The notes: generated by a model not told the origin, from the letters alone. 49,198 nucleotides of DNA from Rhodococcus aetherivorans (GCF_011058165.1 NZ_JAALEG010000044.1:1-49198); one strand, 5' to 3'. Positions 16,698-30,264 are shown, counted from the stretch's first letter. Numbers and translations: made by a program.

Positions 16698-17123
16698 GTG
16701 AGCCCGGACGATCGCACCCTGCTGGCATTCGCCGTCAAATGGTCCCCCTTCGGCGGAGGAGACGAGTACATCCTTCCCGAATTCGGCCTCACCCCCGCGG
16801 TGTTCTACCAACGCCTTCTGGCGATGGTGACCACCACTCCGATCGATGAAGTGGATTTCGCGACCCGTACGTTCCTACGACAGTTCTGCGTCTCGAAGCT
16901 GTCCCGAACGTCCTGCTCACCGACCCGGCCGAGATCCCCCGAGCCCTCGCCGACGCCTTCCACATCGCCTCCAGCGGCCGACCCGGCATGGTGCTCGTCG
17001 ACATTCCCAAGGACGTCCTGCAAGCCCGCACCACCTTCACCTGGCCCGCGGAACGACAGCTACCGGGGCACCACGTCATCACGCAACCCCACGACAAGCA
17101 GCTCCGGGCCGCAGCCGACCTGA
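16698..17123 (+). CDS. DUF3263-like N-terminus running into ilvB remnant
   Basis: GTG 16698 has GGAAGGAG 6 bases upstream. Residues 1-45 ([20 protein letters not shown], then [20 protein letters not shown]) resemble the small actinobacterial DUF3263 family, whose function is unknown. From about residue 63 the sequence is a Ser/Pro-rich out-of-frame reading of the acetolactate synthase remnant, until TGA at 17123. The natural protein end has therefore probably been lost. It starts 28 bases after the E2 stop and may be read with it. Whether a stable product is made is doubtful. Confidence 0.5.
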   Translation: MSPDDRTLLAFAVKWSPFGGGDEYILPEFGLTPAVFYQRLLAMVTTTPIDEVDFATRTFLRQFCVSKLSRTSCSPTRPRSPEPSPTPSTSPPAADPAWCSSTFPRTSCKPAPPSPGPRNDSYRGTTSSRNPTTSSSGPQPT

Positions 17124-18173
17124 TCGCCACAGCCGAACGCCCGGTGCTCTACGTCCGCGGCGGAGTGATCAAAGCCGACGCCTCGAACGAACTGCGTGAA
17201 CTCGCCGAGCAGACCGGCATCCCCGTCGGTGACCACCCACATGGCCCGCGGCGCGTTCCCGACAGTCACCGACTGCACTACGGCATGCCCTGCATGCACG
17301 GCACCGTCGCCGCCGTCGCCGCCCTGCAACGCAGTGACCTGCTGATCGCACTCGGCGCACGGTTCGACGACCGGGTCACCGGCGACCCCGCCTCGTTCGC
17401 CCCGCACGCCCGGGTCATCCACGTCGATATCGACCCCGGCCGAGATCGGCAAGCACCGCTTCGCCGACGTACCGATCGTCGGCGACTGCAAGACAACGAT
17501 CAGCTCCCTGATACGCCACATCCGCGACCGCCCAGCCTGCCCTCCCGCACCCGATCCGACCGGCTGGTACGCCGATCTGGACCGACTACGCGACACCTTC
17601 CCCCTCGGCTACACCCGCCCGCCCACCGGCGCTCTGGCGCCCGAACGCGTCATCGATGCGATCGGACGCACGGCGGGCCCGGACGCGATCTACGTCTCCG
17701 GAGTCGGACAGCACCAGATGTGGGCCGCACACTTCATCACCTACGACAAGCCCCGCACCTGGCTCAACTCCGGCGGCCTCGGCACCATGGGCTACGCCGT
17801 TCCCGCCGCACTCGGCGCCAGACTCGGCACCCCGGATCGGGAGGTCTGGGCGATCGACGGTGACGGATGTTTCCAGATGACCAACCAGGAACTGGCCACC
17901 GCCGCCGTCGAAGGCATCCCATCAAGGTCGCGATCATCAACAACGGCAACCTCGGCATGGTCCGGCAACTCCAGCAAATCCACTACCAGTGCCGCTATTC
18001 GAGCGTCGACCTCGCCACCCATTCGCGGCGCATCCCGGACTTGGCCCTCCTCGCCGAAGCGCTCGGCTGCGTTGCGAACACGAGGCGGATCTCGAGGACA
18101 CCATCGCGCACGCGCCATCGAAGACCGTCCCGTCGTCGTCGACTTCATCGTCGACGACACCGCCCTGGCCTAG
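16886..18173 (+). pseudogene. Acetolactate synthase large subunit (ilvB-like), 5'-truncated and frameshifted
   Basis: Recognisable acetolactate synthase sequence begins at [20 protein letters not shown] and [15 protein letters not shown], then [29 protein letters not shown], the thiamine-binding [23 protein letters not shown], and ends with [13 protein letters not shown] at TAG 18171-18173. About 150-180 N-terminal residues, including the catalytic glutamate region, are missing. The frame changes at least six times, near 17227, 17258, 17438, 17920, 18075 and 18109. It cannot give an active enzyme. Being next to the E1/E2 genes it may once have been part of the island, or be debris at its edge. 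Confidence 0.88.
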
Positions 18174-18354
18174 CCGATGATCGCAGCGGGCGCCAGCAAC
18201 GACCACCTCATGCTCGCTCAGGGGAACCGGCCGTCGTTCGACGAATCCGATCATCCGGTCTCGTCAGAGGACACACACGCGTCCTGATCGTCTCTGCCGG
18301 CGAAATCGGCACGAGGAACGCCGCGCCCATGCGTCGACGCCCCACCGAGAACGA

Positions 18355-18399
18355 CGAGGGGGAGGTTGCCGGCGACGTGTCGCGGCAACCTCCCCCTCG
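18355..18399 (-). terminator. Stem-loop after asd, perfect 17-bp arms
   Basis: CGAGGGGGAGGTTGCCG (18355-18371) pairs perfectly with CGGCAACCTCCCCCTCG (18383-18399), loop 11 bases, starting 12 bases past the asd stop codon. It is an I-shaped terminator without a clear T-tract, common in actinobacteria. It could also stop reading from the pseudogene side. Confidence 0.7.
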
Positions 18400-18411
18400 G
18401 GGGCGAAGAAC

Positions 18412-20714
<2,303 letters not shown>

Positions 20715-20889
20715 GCTGGCGAACCTCCGGGGTCTTGGGTGCAAGTCCAGGGGATCAGCTTACCGATGCGGCCTGGAGGGACGGGGCTCGACCTGCCCCG
20801 GCACCCGGCAGCCGTCCGCTCCCGGCCCGCGGCGAGGGCCGGAACCGTCGGGCGTGACAGCGGTCTCGGGTGGTGACAGCATCTCCGGC

Positions 20890-22092
20890 GTGAGCATCGG
20901 CAGACGCCTGCAGGTCCGAGCGTTGGACGAACGTTCCTCCGCCTCCCCCATCGAGTTGTTCTTCGATCTCGTGTTCGTCTTCGCCCTGACCCGGGTCACC
21001 GACCTCATGGCGGTGGACACCAGCGGCGTCGACGTGCTGCGCGCCGCCCTCGTCATGGCGGTGCTGTGGTGGGTGTGGGTCGGCTACTCGTGGCTGGGCA
21101 ATCTCGCCCGCGCCGACGAGGGCCTCATGCGAGTGGTGATGTTCGCCGCGATGGGGGCCGTGTTCGTCGTCGCCCTGACGATTCCCGAGGCGTTCGACGA
21201 CATGCCGGGTGGCCTCGACGGACCGGTGATCTTCGCGGTCGGCTACTTCACCGTGCGCCTGATCCACCTGTCGACGTTCCTCGTCCTGAGCCGGGACGAT
21301 CCGCAGCTGCGGCGGCAGGTGCTCCGATTCCTTCCGAGCATGCTGGCGGGAACGGCGTTCCTGCTGATCGCCTCGCAGCTGTCCGGACCCGCGCAGACGG
21401 TGCTGTGGATCCTCGCCCTGGCGGGCGACTACCTCGGCACCCTGGCCGGGGGCACCGGGTGGCGGCTCCGCTCGGTGAGCCACTTCGCGGAGCGGCACGG
21501 ACTCATGGTGATCGTCGCCCTCGGTGAGTCGATCGTCTCGATCGGGATCGGCGTCGCGGCGCTGCCGATCTCCTGGGCGATCATCGTCGCGTCACTGCTG
21601 GGTCTGTCCGTCTCGGCGCTGCTGTGGTGGGCGTATTTCGACGTCACGTCCCTGGCCGTCGAGAAGGTCTTCGACGCGGCGACCGGGACCCGGCTGATCC
21701 GGATCGCCCAGCGTTGCTACAGCTACGCCCACCTGCCGATGGTGATCGGAATCGTCATGCTCTCGCTGGGCCTGAAGAAGATCCTCGCCTACGTCGGGGA
21801 CGGGAACCATCATCGGCTCACCGATCCCCTCCAGGGCTGGCCGCTGGCCGGCCTGTACGGCGGGGCCGCGCTCTATCTCCTCGCCCTGGTGTTCTTCCGG
21901 GCCTACGCGACCGGTCGCGTCGAGGTTCCCCGGGCGACGACGGCGGTCGTCCTGCTCGCACTCCTTCCCGTGGTGGGGCACGTCCCGGCGCTGGCGACCC
22001 TCGGCATCCTGGTGGCGGTGCTGCTCGTCCTCATCGGGTACGAGACCGTCCGTTACGCCGAGCCGCGCGAGACGATCCGTCACGGGGGCTGA
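20890..22092 (+). CDS. LtrA (low temperature requirement A)-family membrane protein
   Basis: A 400-residue integral membrane protein with about ten hydrophobic segments. The N-terminal SPIELFFDLVFVFALTRVTD is the signature of the LtrA family, and HFAERHGLMVIVALGESIVS in the middle is the second conserved block. The family is named from a Listeria cold-growth mutant; its biochemical role is not known. GTG 20890 is chosen as the start nearest to the conserved part; GTG 20854 is also in frame and neither has a strong ribosome site. It is divergent from lysC and ends 15 bases before the convergent DUF4185 gene. Confidence 0.85.
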   Translation: MSIGRRLQVRALDERSSASPIELFFDLVFVFALTRVTDLMAVDTSGVDVLRAALVMAVLWWVWVGYSWLGNLARADEGLMRVVMFAAMGAVFVVALTIPEAFDDMPGGLDGPVIFAVGYFTVRLIHLSTFLVLSRDDPQLRRQVLRFLPSMLAGTAFLLIASQLSGPAQTVLWILALAGDYLGTLAGGTGWRLRSVSHFAERHGLMVIVALGESIVSIGIGVAALPISWAIIVASLLGLSVSALLWWAYFDVTSLAVEKVFDAATGTRLIRIAQRCYSYAHLPMVIGIVMLSLGLKKILAYVGDGNHHRLTDPLQGWPLAGLYGGAALYLLALVFFRAYATGRVEVPRATTAVVLLALLPVVGHVPALATLGILVAVLLVLIGYETVRYAEPRETIRHGG

Positions 22093-22107
22093 GACCGGAC
22101 GGGCGGC

Positions 22108-23326
22108 TCATCCCGCGACGGTCGTGCGCAGCAGCATGACGTTGTAGTCGCTCCAGCGGGACGCGACGAAATACAGGTCGTTGCCGCTGGACCACGGATG
22201 GATGTACGGCGCGTACAGGCCGCCGATCTGGGCGCCGGTGACGACCGCCCGCGGCGCGCTCCACGGGCCTTCCGGGCGCGCGCTCGTGCGCATCTCGATC
22301 TGCCCGCGTTCCTCGTTGCCGTAGAGGAGGACGAAGGTGCTGCCGGTCCAGTGCACCGACATCTCGCCGACCGGGGCGTCGACGACGGGGACCGCCGCAT
22401 CGATCCCGCCGAGGATCCAGTGGGTGCCGGTCCAGAACTCGTAGGCGGTGAGGTCGCGGATCTGTGCCTCGGGCACGCGCGAGACGTGGGCCGGACCGAA
22501 GCGCCCGTCGGGCGTGCCGAAGTCGTAGACGTAGCCCTCGTGCTTCACGTACGCGTGCTGTTGGAAGTTGCTGTTGCCCGTCGCCAGTTGCTGGACGCCG
22601 GGGACCTCGACGGGGGTGTTCATCCGCGCGGTGGCCGGGTCGACGGTCCATGTCTCACCGTTGTCGGTCGAGTACGCGACGGCCGAGGCGTTGGTCCACC
22701 ATTCGCCCGGTTCGCCCCAGGCGCGCACCGACATGAAGTTGATGTACTGCGTGCCGCCGACCGAGATGCCGGCGGTGGGCACGACGGTGGTCTCGACCCC
22801 GTCGATGCCGACGCTGCCGAGGACCTCGCGGGCAAAGTTCGGGTCGGAGGAGAGCACCGGCGCCCCGGAGTAGCGATCCCCGGGTCGGGGGTCGGGCACG
22901 GCGATGCCGTCCGACAGCTCGGTGTCGCCGCTGCGCATGAGGATGTTGCGGCGCCATTCGTCGCCCTCGACCGAGCAGTCGCCGAAGGTGTCTCCGAAGG
23001 CCGCGAGCACCTGCCGGCCGGGGCCGGTCCCGCCGTTGTCCCACATGATTCCCAGGTCGGTGCCCGAGACGGAGAAGCGGGTGTCGGTCCGGTTCGGGCT
23101 GCGCGGTCCCGTGACCCAGGCGACGGTGCGGGTGGGGCCCGGAGGTGATCGTCGGGAGCGGTCCCTGCGGCGTCCCGGCACCGGGGTTGCTGCTGCCGAA
23201 GCCGCTGCTTCCGGACCCGGAGCCCCCGCACGGTTCCGCTTGAGCGGTGGCGGCAAACGGCACCGCGCAGCCGAGCGCGAGCAGCAGCGCCGAGGAGAAC
23301 GTCGTCGCCGACCGGACCGCCCTCAT
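22108..23326 (-). pseudogene. Secreted DUF4185-domain protein, frameshifted
   Basis: ATG 23326, with GGGAGGAG just upstream, opens a frame with a clear signal peptide (SALLLALGCAVPFAATAQA) and a Gly/Ser-rich segment to GPLPTITSGP. The frame then breaks at about 23133-23142, in a GGGGCCC run. The rest, starting TRTVAWVTGPRSPN, continues in another frame to TGA at 22108 as a DUF4185 domain of about 340 residues, rich in Trp and Gly (GIMWDNGGTGPGRQVLAAFG, GTQYINFMSVRAWGEPGEWW, GGLYAPYIHPWSSGNDLYFV). DUF4185 proteins are predicted secreted beta-propeller-like proteins, some linked to arabinan degradation. One inserted base would explain the break: either a real mutation, phase variation or a sequencing error. 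Confidence 0.8.
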
Positions 23327-23405
23327 GAGCTCTCCTCCCGGCCGGGTGACCGAAACGCGTCTTCCCTGATACTCCTGTGACCGATGGTGCTTGTGTGACG
23401 AATGA

Positions 23406-25490
<2,085 letters not shown>

Positions 25491-25540
25491 GCCCTCCGGT
25501 CCCGCGAACACCGCGGCAAACGGCGCGAATTCGGACGAAC

Positions 25541-25572
25541 GCGGCGGTACTCTTTCGCAGGAGTGCCGCCGC
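25541..25572 (+). terminator. Stem-loop downstream of leuA
   Basis: GCGGCGGTACTC (25541-25552) pairs with GAGTGCCGCCGC (25561-25572), with one G-T pair and an 8-base loop, 51 bases past the leuA stop. It has no strong T-tract. It probably separates leuA from the membrane-protein gene. Confidence 0.55.
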
Positions 25573-25645
25573 GTGTCCGTTTGTCGGCCGGGCGAATCTC
25601 GGTTCGGATCCGTCTCCGCACGTGCCCCACGAAAGGGAGCGTCAC

Positions 25646-26020
25646 ATGGATTTCTGGGACATCATCTGGTTCATCATCGTCAGCTTCGCGTTCATCGCGT
25701 ACCTGATGGTGCTCTTCTCCATCATCGGAGACCTGTTCCGCAACCACCAGCAGTCCGGCTGGATCAAGGCGATCTGGATCGTCTTCCTGATCTTCCTGCC
25801 GTTCCTGACCGCCCTGATCTATCTGATCGTCAACGGCAAGGGCATGGCCGAGCGCTCCGCGCGGGAGTACGCCCAGGTCAAGCAGGCCCAGGACAGTTAC
25901 ATCCGCGAGGTCGCCGGCAAGTCCCCCGCCGAGCACATCGCCGACGCCAAGGCCCTGCTCGACGCGGGCACCATCACCGAGGCCGAATACCAGGCCCTCA
26001 AGGCCAAGGCGCTGGCCTGA
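25646..26020 (+). CDS. PLDc_N / SHOCT-domain small membrane protein
   Basis: A 124-residue protein with two membrane segments (WDIIWFIIVSFAFIAYLMVL and IKAIWIVFLIFLPFLTALIY, residues 4-23 and about 41-60), the layout of the phospholipase D N-terminal (PLDc_N) membrane domain. A charged linker follows, then a C-terminal SHOCT motif (DAKALLDAGTITEAEYQALK). Such proteins are common in actinobacteria and unassigned; SHOCT motifs are thought to mediate oligomer formation. ATG 25646 has AAAGGGAG 8 bases upstream. An enoyl-CoA hydratase follows after 25 bases. Confidence 0.85.
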   Translation: MDFWDIIWFIIVSFAFIAYLMVLFSIIGDLFRNHQQSGWIKAIWIVFLIFLPFLTALIYLIVNGKGMAERSAREYAQVKQAQDSYIREVAGKSPAEHIADAKALLDAGTITEAEYQALKAKALA

Positions 26021-26045
26021 CGCCGCCCCCGGGGGGATCACGACG

Positions 26046-26828
26046 ATGACGTCCGATCCGGTTCGGGTCCGCCGCGACGGGCCCGTCACCACCATCGGGA
26101 TCAACCGTCCCGAGGTCCGCAACGCGGTCGACCGGGAGACGGCGCAGGCGCTCGCCGACGCCTTCCGCGCCTTCGACGCCGACGACGAGGCGGCGGTCGC
26201 CGTCCTGCACGGCGAGGGAGGCACCTTCTGCTCCGGCGCCGACCTGAAGGCGATCAGTGAGGGACGCGCAAACCGGGTCGCCCCGGACGGTGACGGGCCG
26301 ATGGGCGTGTCGCGGATGCGGCTGTCCAAGCCCGTCATCGCCGCGATTTCGGGCCACGCCGTCGCGGGCGGGCTCGAGCTGGCGCTGTGGGCCGATCTGC
26401 GCGTCGCCGAGGAGGGGGCGGTGCTGGGCGTGTTCTGCCGCCGCTGGGGCGTGCCGCTGATCGACGGCGGCACGGTGCGGTTGCCGCGGCTCATCGGCGA
26501 GAGCCGCGCGATGGATCTCGTCCTGACCGGCCGTCCCGTCGAAGCCGACGAGGCGCTGCGCATCGGGCTGGTCAACCGGCTCGTGCCCGCCGGGCAGGCG
26601 CTCGCCGCGGCCCGCACGCTCGCCGCCGAGATCGCCGCCTTCCCCCAGACCTGCCTGCGCCGGGATCGTCTCTCCCTGCTCGAACAGCACGGTCTCGACG
26701 AGGACCAGGCGTTGCTCAACGAGTTCCGGCACGGCACGGTCTCCCTCGCCCACGACACGCTCGACGGCGCCTCCCGGTTCGCCGCCGGCGCCGGGCGGCA
26801 CGGCAGCTTCGGCGAATCCGGCAGCTAG
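26046..26828 (+). CDS. Enoyl-CoA hydratase/isomerase (crotonase) family protein
   Basis: A 260-residue crotonase: GINRPEVRNAVDRETAQALA, the oxyanion-hole block GTFCSGADLKAI (near residue 60), KPVIAAISGHAVAGGLELAL and RWGVPLIDGGTVRLPRLIGE. The catalytic Glu of the hydratase pair (near GLELALW) is present; the second position has Asp-Gly-Gly (LIDGGT), which is usual in the EchA-type subgroup. It is expected to hydrate or isomerise an enoyl-CoA. ATG 26046 follows GGGGGGATCACGACG. It may be co-transcribed with the SHOCT gene upstream; no functional link is evident. Confidence 0.9.
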   Translation: MTSDPVRVRRDGPVTTIGINRPEVRNAVDRETAQALADAFRAFDADDEAAVAVLHGEGGTFCSGADLKAISEGRANRVAPDGDGPMGVSRMRLSKPVIAAISGHAVAGGLELALWADLRVAEEGAVLGVFCRRWGVPLIDGGTVRLPRLIGESRAMDLVLTGRPVEADEALRIGLVNRLVPAGQALAAARTLAAEIAAFPQTCLRRDRLSLLEQHGLDEDQALLNEFRHGTVSLAHDTLDGASRFAAGAGRHGSFGESGS

Positions 26829-26960
26829 CCGGAGCCGTCCCACACCACATGGCCGTCGGCCCGCACAGTAAGGAAACTCGTGACCGCGGCGACGGACACG
26901 CGCCGCGGCATCAGCGAACATGTCGGGGTGAACGAAGCATCCGGAGCAGAGAACGAACCG

Positions 26961-27077
26961 ATGCCGTCCGAGGCCAAGGACTTCGGCCCCCTCTTCCATG
27001 ACACGAAGGCTGACCTGCAGCCGGGGGACTTGCTGAAACCGCCCCTCGCGCACTCCAGGCTGTTCGCAGCCGGTTGA
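26961..27077 (+). pseudogene. arr-like (rifamycin ADP-ribosyltransferase) N-terminal remnant
   Basis: From ATG 26961 a 38-residue frame reads FGPLFHDTKADLQPGDLLKP, which closely resembles the N-terminus of Arr proteins (consensus GPFYHGTKADLxxGDLL), and then ends at TGA 27077 after an unrelated tail. Arr is about 140 residues, so some three quarters are missing; the usual HG is HD here. The frame is open up to 26880 with no coding resemblance. The 305-base stretch between the crotonase and the next small gene holds only this fragment. Confidence 0.6.
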
Positions 27078-27133
27078 CGTTCTGTGTCCCGGTTCCCGGA
27101 CCGAAAGGACCGTATAGGCAGGGGGAATCGAAG

Positions 27134-27424
27134 ATGTACGTCCTACCGCGAACCCAGCTGGGGAAGCGCGCGTTGTGGCTGCTGCTACCCGTGCTGCTCT
27201 ACCCCCTGTACTGGTCCGTACTTCGCCTGATCCCCGACTCGTGGCGGGCTCTCAGCATTGCGGCAGGCATCGCCATCATCGGGCTCGCTGGCGTCTCGCT
27301 GGTCACGGCAGGCCTGGCCATCTTCCGGAAGGGGGAGCGGTCGATTCTCCTTGTCGTGATCGCCTCCCTCACGCTTCTACTCGTCGTCGCCTTCGCTGTT
27401 GGCGAGGCCTTCGGCGGTCGCTGA
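27134..27424 (+). CDS. Small hydrophobic membrane protein
   Basis: A 96-residue protein with a short basic N-terminus (RTQLGKRALW) and three predicted membrane segments: LLLPVLLYPLYWSVLRLI, SIAAGIAIIGLAGVSLVTAG and ILLVVIASLTLLLVVAFAVG. No family was recognised. ATG 27134 follows AGGGGGAATCGAAG. Its 3' end lies 35 bases from the convergent ion-channel gene, and the arr-like remnant is just upstream. Small proteins of this kind occur near resistance and transport genes, but nothing specific supports a role. Confidence 0.65.
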   Translation: MYVLPRTQLGKRALWLLLPVLLYPLYWSVLRLIPDSWRALSIAAGIAIIGLAGVSLVTAGLAIFRKGERSILLVVIASLTLLLVVAFAVGEAFGGR

Positions 27425-27459
27425 CGTCGGGACGGTGCTCTCCGGCATACCACCGACGG

Positions 27460-28832
27460 CTACCGCAGGCTCGTCCCCACGCCTGCAGCCGACGTGTGCC
27501 GGCATCCACCCGGCGACGCGATCGGCAGCTCCTCGAACCGGCCGTCCGGGAAGCGCAGGTGTACGTGCACCGCACCGGCGACCACCCCAGCGGCTCGCGA
27601 CCCAGCAGGCGCGCGAGCACGTACGTCGCGCTCAGGCTGGTCACGTCGCGGATCACGCCCAGCGGCAGCAGCGAGCCCGTCTCGGCGAGCACCTCGCGCT
27701 CGCCCGCGCGCAACACCAGCCGCAGGCCCGGCGCGACGCCCTGGACGGCGAGCGAGACCGCGACGTTGTCCCGGTCGTCGGAGCCGACCGCGGCGAGCGC
27801 CGCCGCGCGATGCACCCCGACGCGTTCGAGCAGCCGCCGGTCGCCGCCGTCGCCGACCACAGCGGGGATGTTCAGGTCGCGCACGAGCCGCAGGTTGCGG
27901 GCATTGGTGTCCCGCTCGACGCCCACCACCGGGATGCCGAGGTCCCGCAGCTCCCGGCACAGCCGCAGGCCCACCTGCCCGAGGCCCACCACGATCACGT
28001 GCCCGGAGCGGGGCAGCGACCGGGGGCCGAGCAGCGCGGTCAGGCGGGGGCCCAGCAGCCGGTCCACCACCCCGGCGGTGAACATGGCGGTGAACACGAT
28101 CGTCGCCAGCATCGCGGTCGACGCGATCGCGGCGTACGCCTCGTTGCCGTGCGGATCGGCCGCCGGGCCCACCGTCGTGACCACGCGGACCGCCTCGTGG
28201 AACGCGTCGATCGCCCCCTTGCCCTCCCCGAAGGTCAGCCAGGCCCAGTCGCCGAACAGCACCGCCGCCAGGCCGAGCAGCCCGGCCAGCAGGATGCGGG
28301 TGCCGGTCTCGTGGGTGCGCAGCACCGCGGTGAGCTGCCCGGCCCACCGCTGCCACACCATCCGTCGCGGTACCGCGACGGGCACCTCGTCGAGCACGTC
28401 GCCGGCCACGCGGATGCCGCGCGGTTCGCGGGTGGAGGTCACGGCCAGCAGGCCGGGTGCCACGCACGGCCCGGCCAGGGAGGCCACGGCGAGATCCGCC
28501 GGCGACGTCACGTCGCACTGCGGCAGGAACCGTGCGAGCTGATCGCCGATCGTGCGGTCGAAGATCGTCGCGACCATCGGTGCGTCCGGCTGCAGGTGCG
28601 CCGCGGCGAGCGCATACCGCAGCGCGACCACGTCGTCCTGCAGGAGCACCGCGATCCCGGCGACCGGCGGCCGGTCCAGGAGGGCCCGCAGCTCCTCGTC
28701 GTCGGGCCGGGGCGCGTGCCGCACCGCGCAGCCGAGGTCGACGAGCGAGGCGCAGACCCGGCGCGCGACGGTGGTGTCGCCCACCACGACGTACGTCCCG
28801 GTGTTCCCGCCGGTTGTATCCGCCTCCGCCAC
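27460..28832 (-). CDS. TrkA-N / two-TM ion-channel-like NAD-binding protein, probable 3' frameshift
   Basis: From GTG 28832 (GGGGAG 9 bases upstream) the frame has an N-terminal Rossmann-like RCK domain (TYVVVGDTTVARRVCASLV). Then comes a membrane part with two segments flanking a pore-like loop (ILLAGLLGLAAVLFGDWAWL, VVTTVGPAADP, IASTAMLATIVFTAMFTAGV) and a second TrkA-N domain (HVIVVGLGQVGLRLCRELRD, VVGDGGDRRLLERVGVHRAA). The selectivity-filter position reads TVGPAA rather than TVGYGD, so K+ selectivity is uncertain. After REPLG the frame becomes an Arg-rich tail ending at 27369. Shifting by one base in the run near 27585 gives a natural C-terminus (AVHVHLRFPDGRFEELPIAS) ending at TAG 27460, the end used here. 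A real or technical one-base deletion is likely. Confidence 0.72.
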
Positions 28833-28937
28833 GGCGACCACCTCCCCGCCTCAGGGGACCACGCAACCTGCGGCGGCGCATCCGGCGGCGCGGTCGCTGT
28901 GAGCGATTCCCGCAGCGTAGCGGCGTGTGACCGTGCG

Positions 28938-28983
28938 GACACGGCCGCGCCGCGGCGGTGGACACGGCCGCGCCGCGGCGGTG
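28938..28983. repeat. Perfect 23-bp tandem duplication upstream of murT
   Basis: The 23-base unit at 28938-28960 (GACACGGCCGCGCCGCGGCG and three more bases) is repeated exactly at 28961-28983. It lies in the divergent region between the channel-like gene and murT, 27 bases before the murT start, so it may alter promoter spacing or the 5' leader. Confidence 0.8.
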
Positions 28984-29010
28984 GAGGCGCCGCTGTGGAA
29001 AACTCGCGAC

Positions 29011-30264
29011 GTGGGTACAAGCACTCGAATCACCGGGCGCGGGCGGCTGGCGCTGCGCGCGGCGAAGGCCGCCTCGTGGGCGTCGCAGAAGGCGGGGCGC
29101 GGCAAGGGGTCGATGATCGGCGGCCTCGTCGCGCTGAAGATCGATCCGCGCCTGATGGAACAGCTCGGCCGCGGCCGTCGCACCGTCCTGGTCACCGGCA
29201 CCAACGGCAAGTCCACCACCACCCGGATGACGGCGGCGGCCCTGGAGACGATGGACGCCGTCGCCACGCAGGCCGACGGGGCGAACATGGACGCCGGCAT
29301 CGTCGCCGCGCTGGTCGCCCACCAGGAGGCGCCGCTCGCCGCGATCGAGGTCGACGAGCTGCACACCCCGCACGTCGCGGACGCCCTCGACCCCGAAGCG
29401 ATCGTGCTGCTCAACCTCAGCCGCGATCAGCTCGACCGCGTGGGCGAGATCAACATGATCGAACGCAAGCTGCGTGCGGGCCTCGAACGCCACCCGGACG
29501 CGGTGGTCGTCGCCAACTGCGACGACGTGCTCGTCACCTCCGTCGCCTACGACCACCCGAACGTGGTCTGGGTGGCGGCCGGTGCCGGCTGGTCGGGCGA
29601 CTCGGTCAGCTGCCCTCGCACCGGTGAGCCGATCCTCTGGGAAGACGGGCGCTGGCACAGTACGGGCTCGGATTTCGCACGGCCCGAACCGGATTGGTGG
29701 GTCGACGACGAGAATCTCTACGGGCCGGACGGTCTGGTGCTGCCGATGACGCTGACCCTGCCCGGGCGCGCCAACCGCGGTAACGCCGCTCAGGCGGTGG
29801 CCGCGGCGGTCGCCCTCGGCGCCGATCCGGCCGCGGCCGTCGCGGCCGCGGGTGTCGTCGAGGAGGTCGCCGGCCGGTACAAGACCGTGCAGGTGGGTCC
29901 GCATTCGGTGCACATGCTGCTCGCGAAGAACCCGGCCGGGTGGCAGGAGGCCCTGTCGATGATCGACCCGACGGTCGACGGTCTCGTCATCGCGGTCAAC
30001 GGGCAGGTGCCCGACGGGGAGGACCTGTCGTGGCTGTGGGACGTGCGGTTCGAGCACTTCGAGGGCGTGCACGTCGTGGCGTCCGGCGAGCGCGGCACCG
30101 ACCTGGCCGTACGGCTGACCTACGCCGGGGTCGAGCACACGCTGGTGGCGGATCCGATCCGGGCCATCGCGTCGTGCCCGCCGGGACGGGTCGAGGTCCT
30201 GGCCAACTACACCGCGTTCCGGGATCTGAACACCGCTCTGGCGAAGGGAGCCGCGCATGTCTGA
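29011..30264 (+). CDS. murT: MurT, ligase subunit of lipid II isoglutaminyl synthase
   Basis: A 417-residue Mur-ligase-like protein. With GatD it amidates the alpha-carboxyl of D-Glu in lipid II. It has the ATP-binding P-loop VTGTNGKSTTTRMTAAALE (from residue 64), EVDELHTPHVADALDPEAIV, LLNLSRDQLDRVGEINMIER, NRGNAAQAVAAAVALG and a C-terminal MurT domain (NPAGWQEALSMIDPTVDGLV; IRAIASCPPGRVEVLANYTA). The central zinc-ribbon region keeps only one of the expected four cysteines (CPRTGEP, then WHSTGS). GTG 29011 is taken as start at the beginning of the conserved part. It overlaps gatD by 8 bases, so the two are translationally coupled. Confidence 0.94.
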   Translation: MGTSTRITGRGRLALRAAKAASWASQKAGRGKGSMIGGLVALKIDPRLMEQLGRGRRTVLVTGTNGKSTTTRMTAAALETMDAVATQADGANMDAGIVAALVAHQEAPLAAIEVDELHTPHVADALDPEAIVLLNLSRDQLDRVGEINMIERKLRAGLERHPDAVVVANCDDVLVTSVAYDHPNVVWVAAGAGWSGDSVSCPRTGEPILWEDGRWHSTGSDFARPEPDWWVDDENLYGPDGLVLPMTLTLPGRANRGNAAQAVAAAVALGADPAAAVAAAGVVEEVAGRYKTVQVGPHSVHMLLAKNPAGWQEALSMIDPTVDGLVIAVNGQVPDGEDLSWLWDVRFEHFEGVHVVASGERGTDLAVRLTYAGVEHTLVADPIRAIASCPPGRVEVLANYTAFRDLNTALAKGAAHV

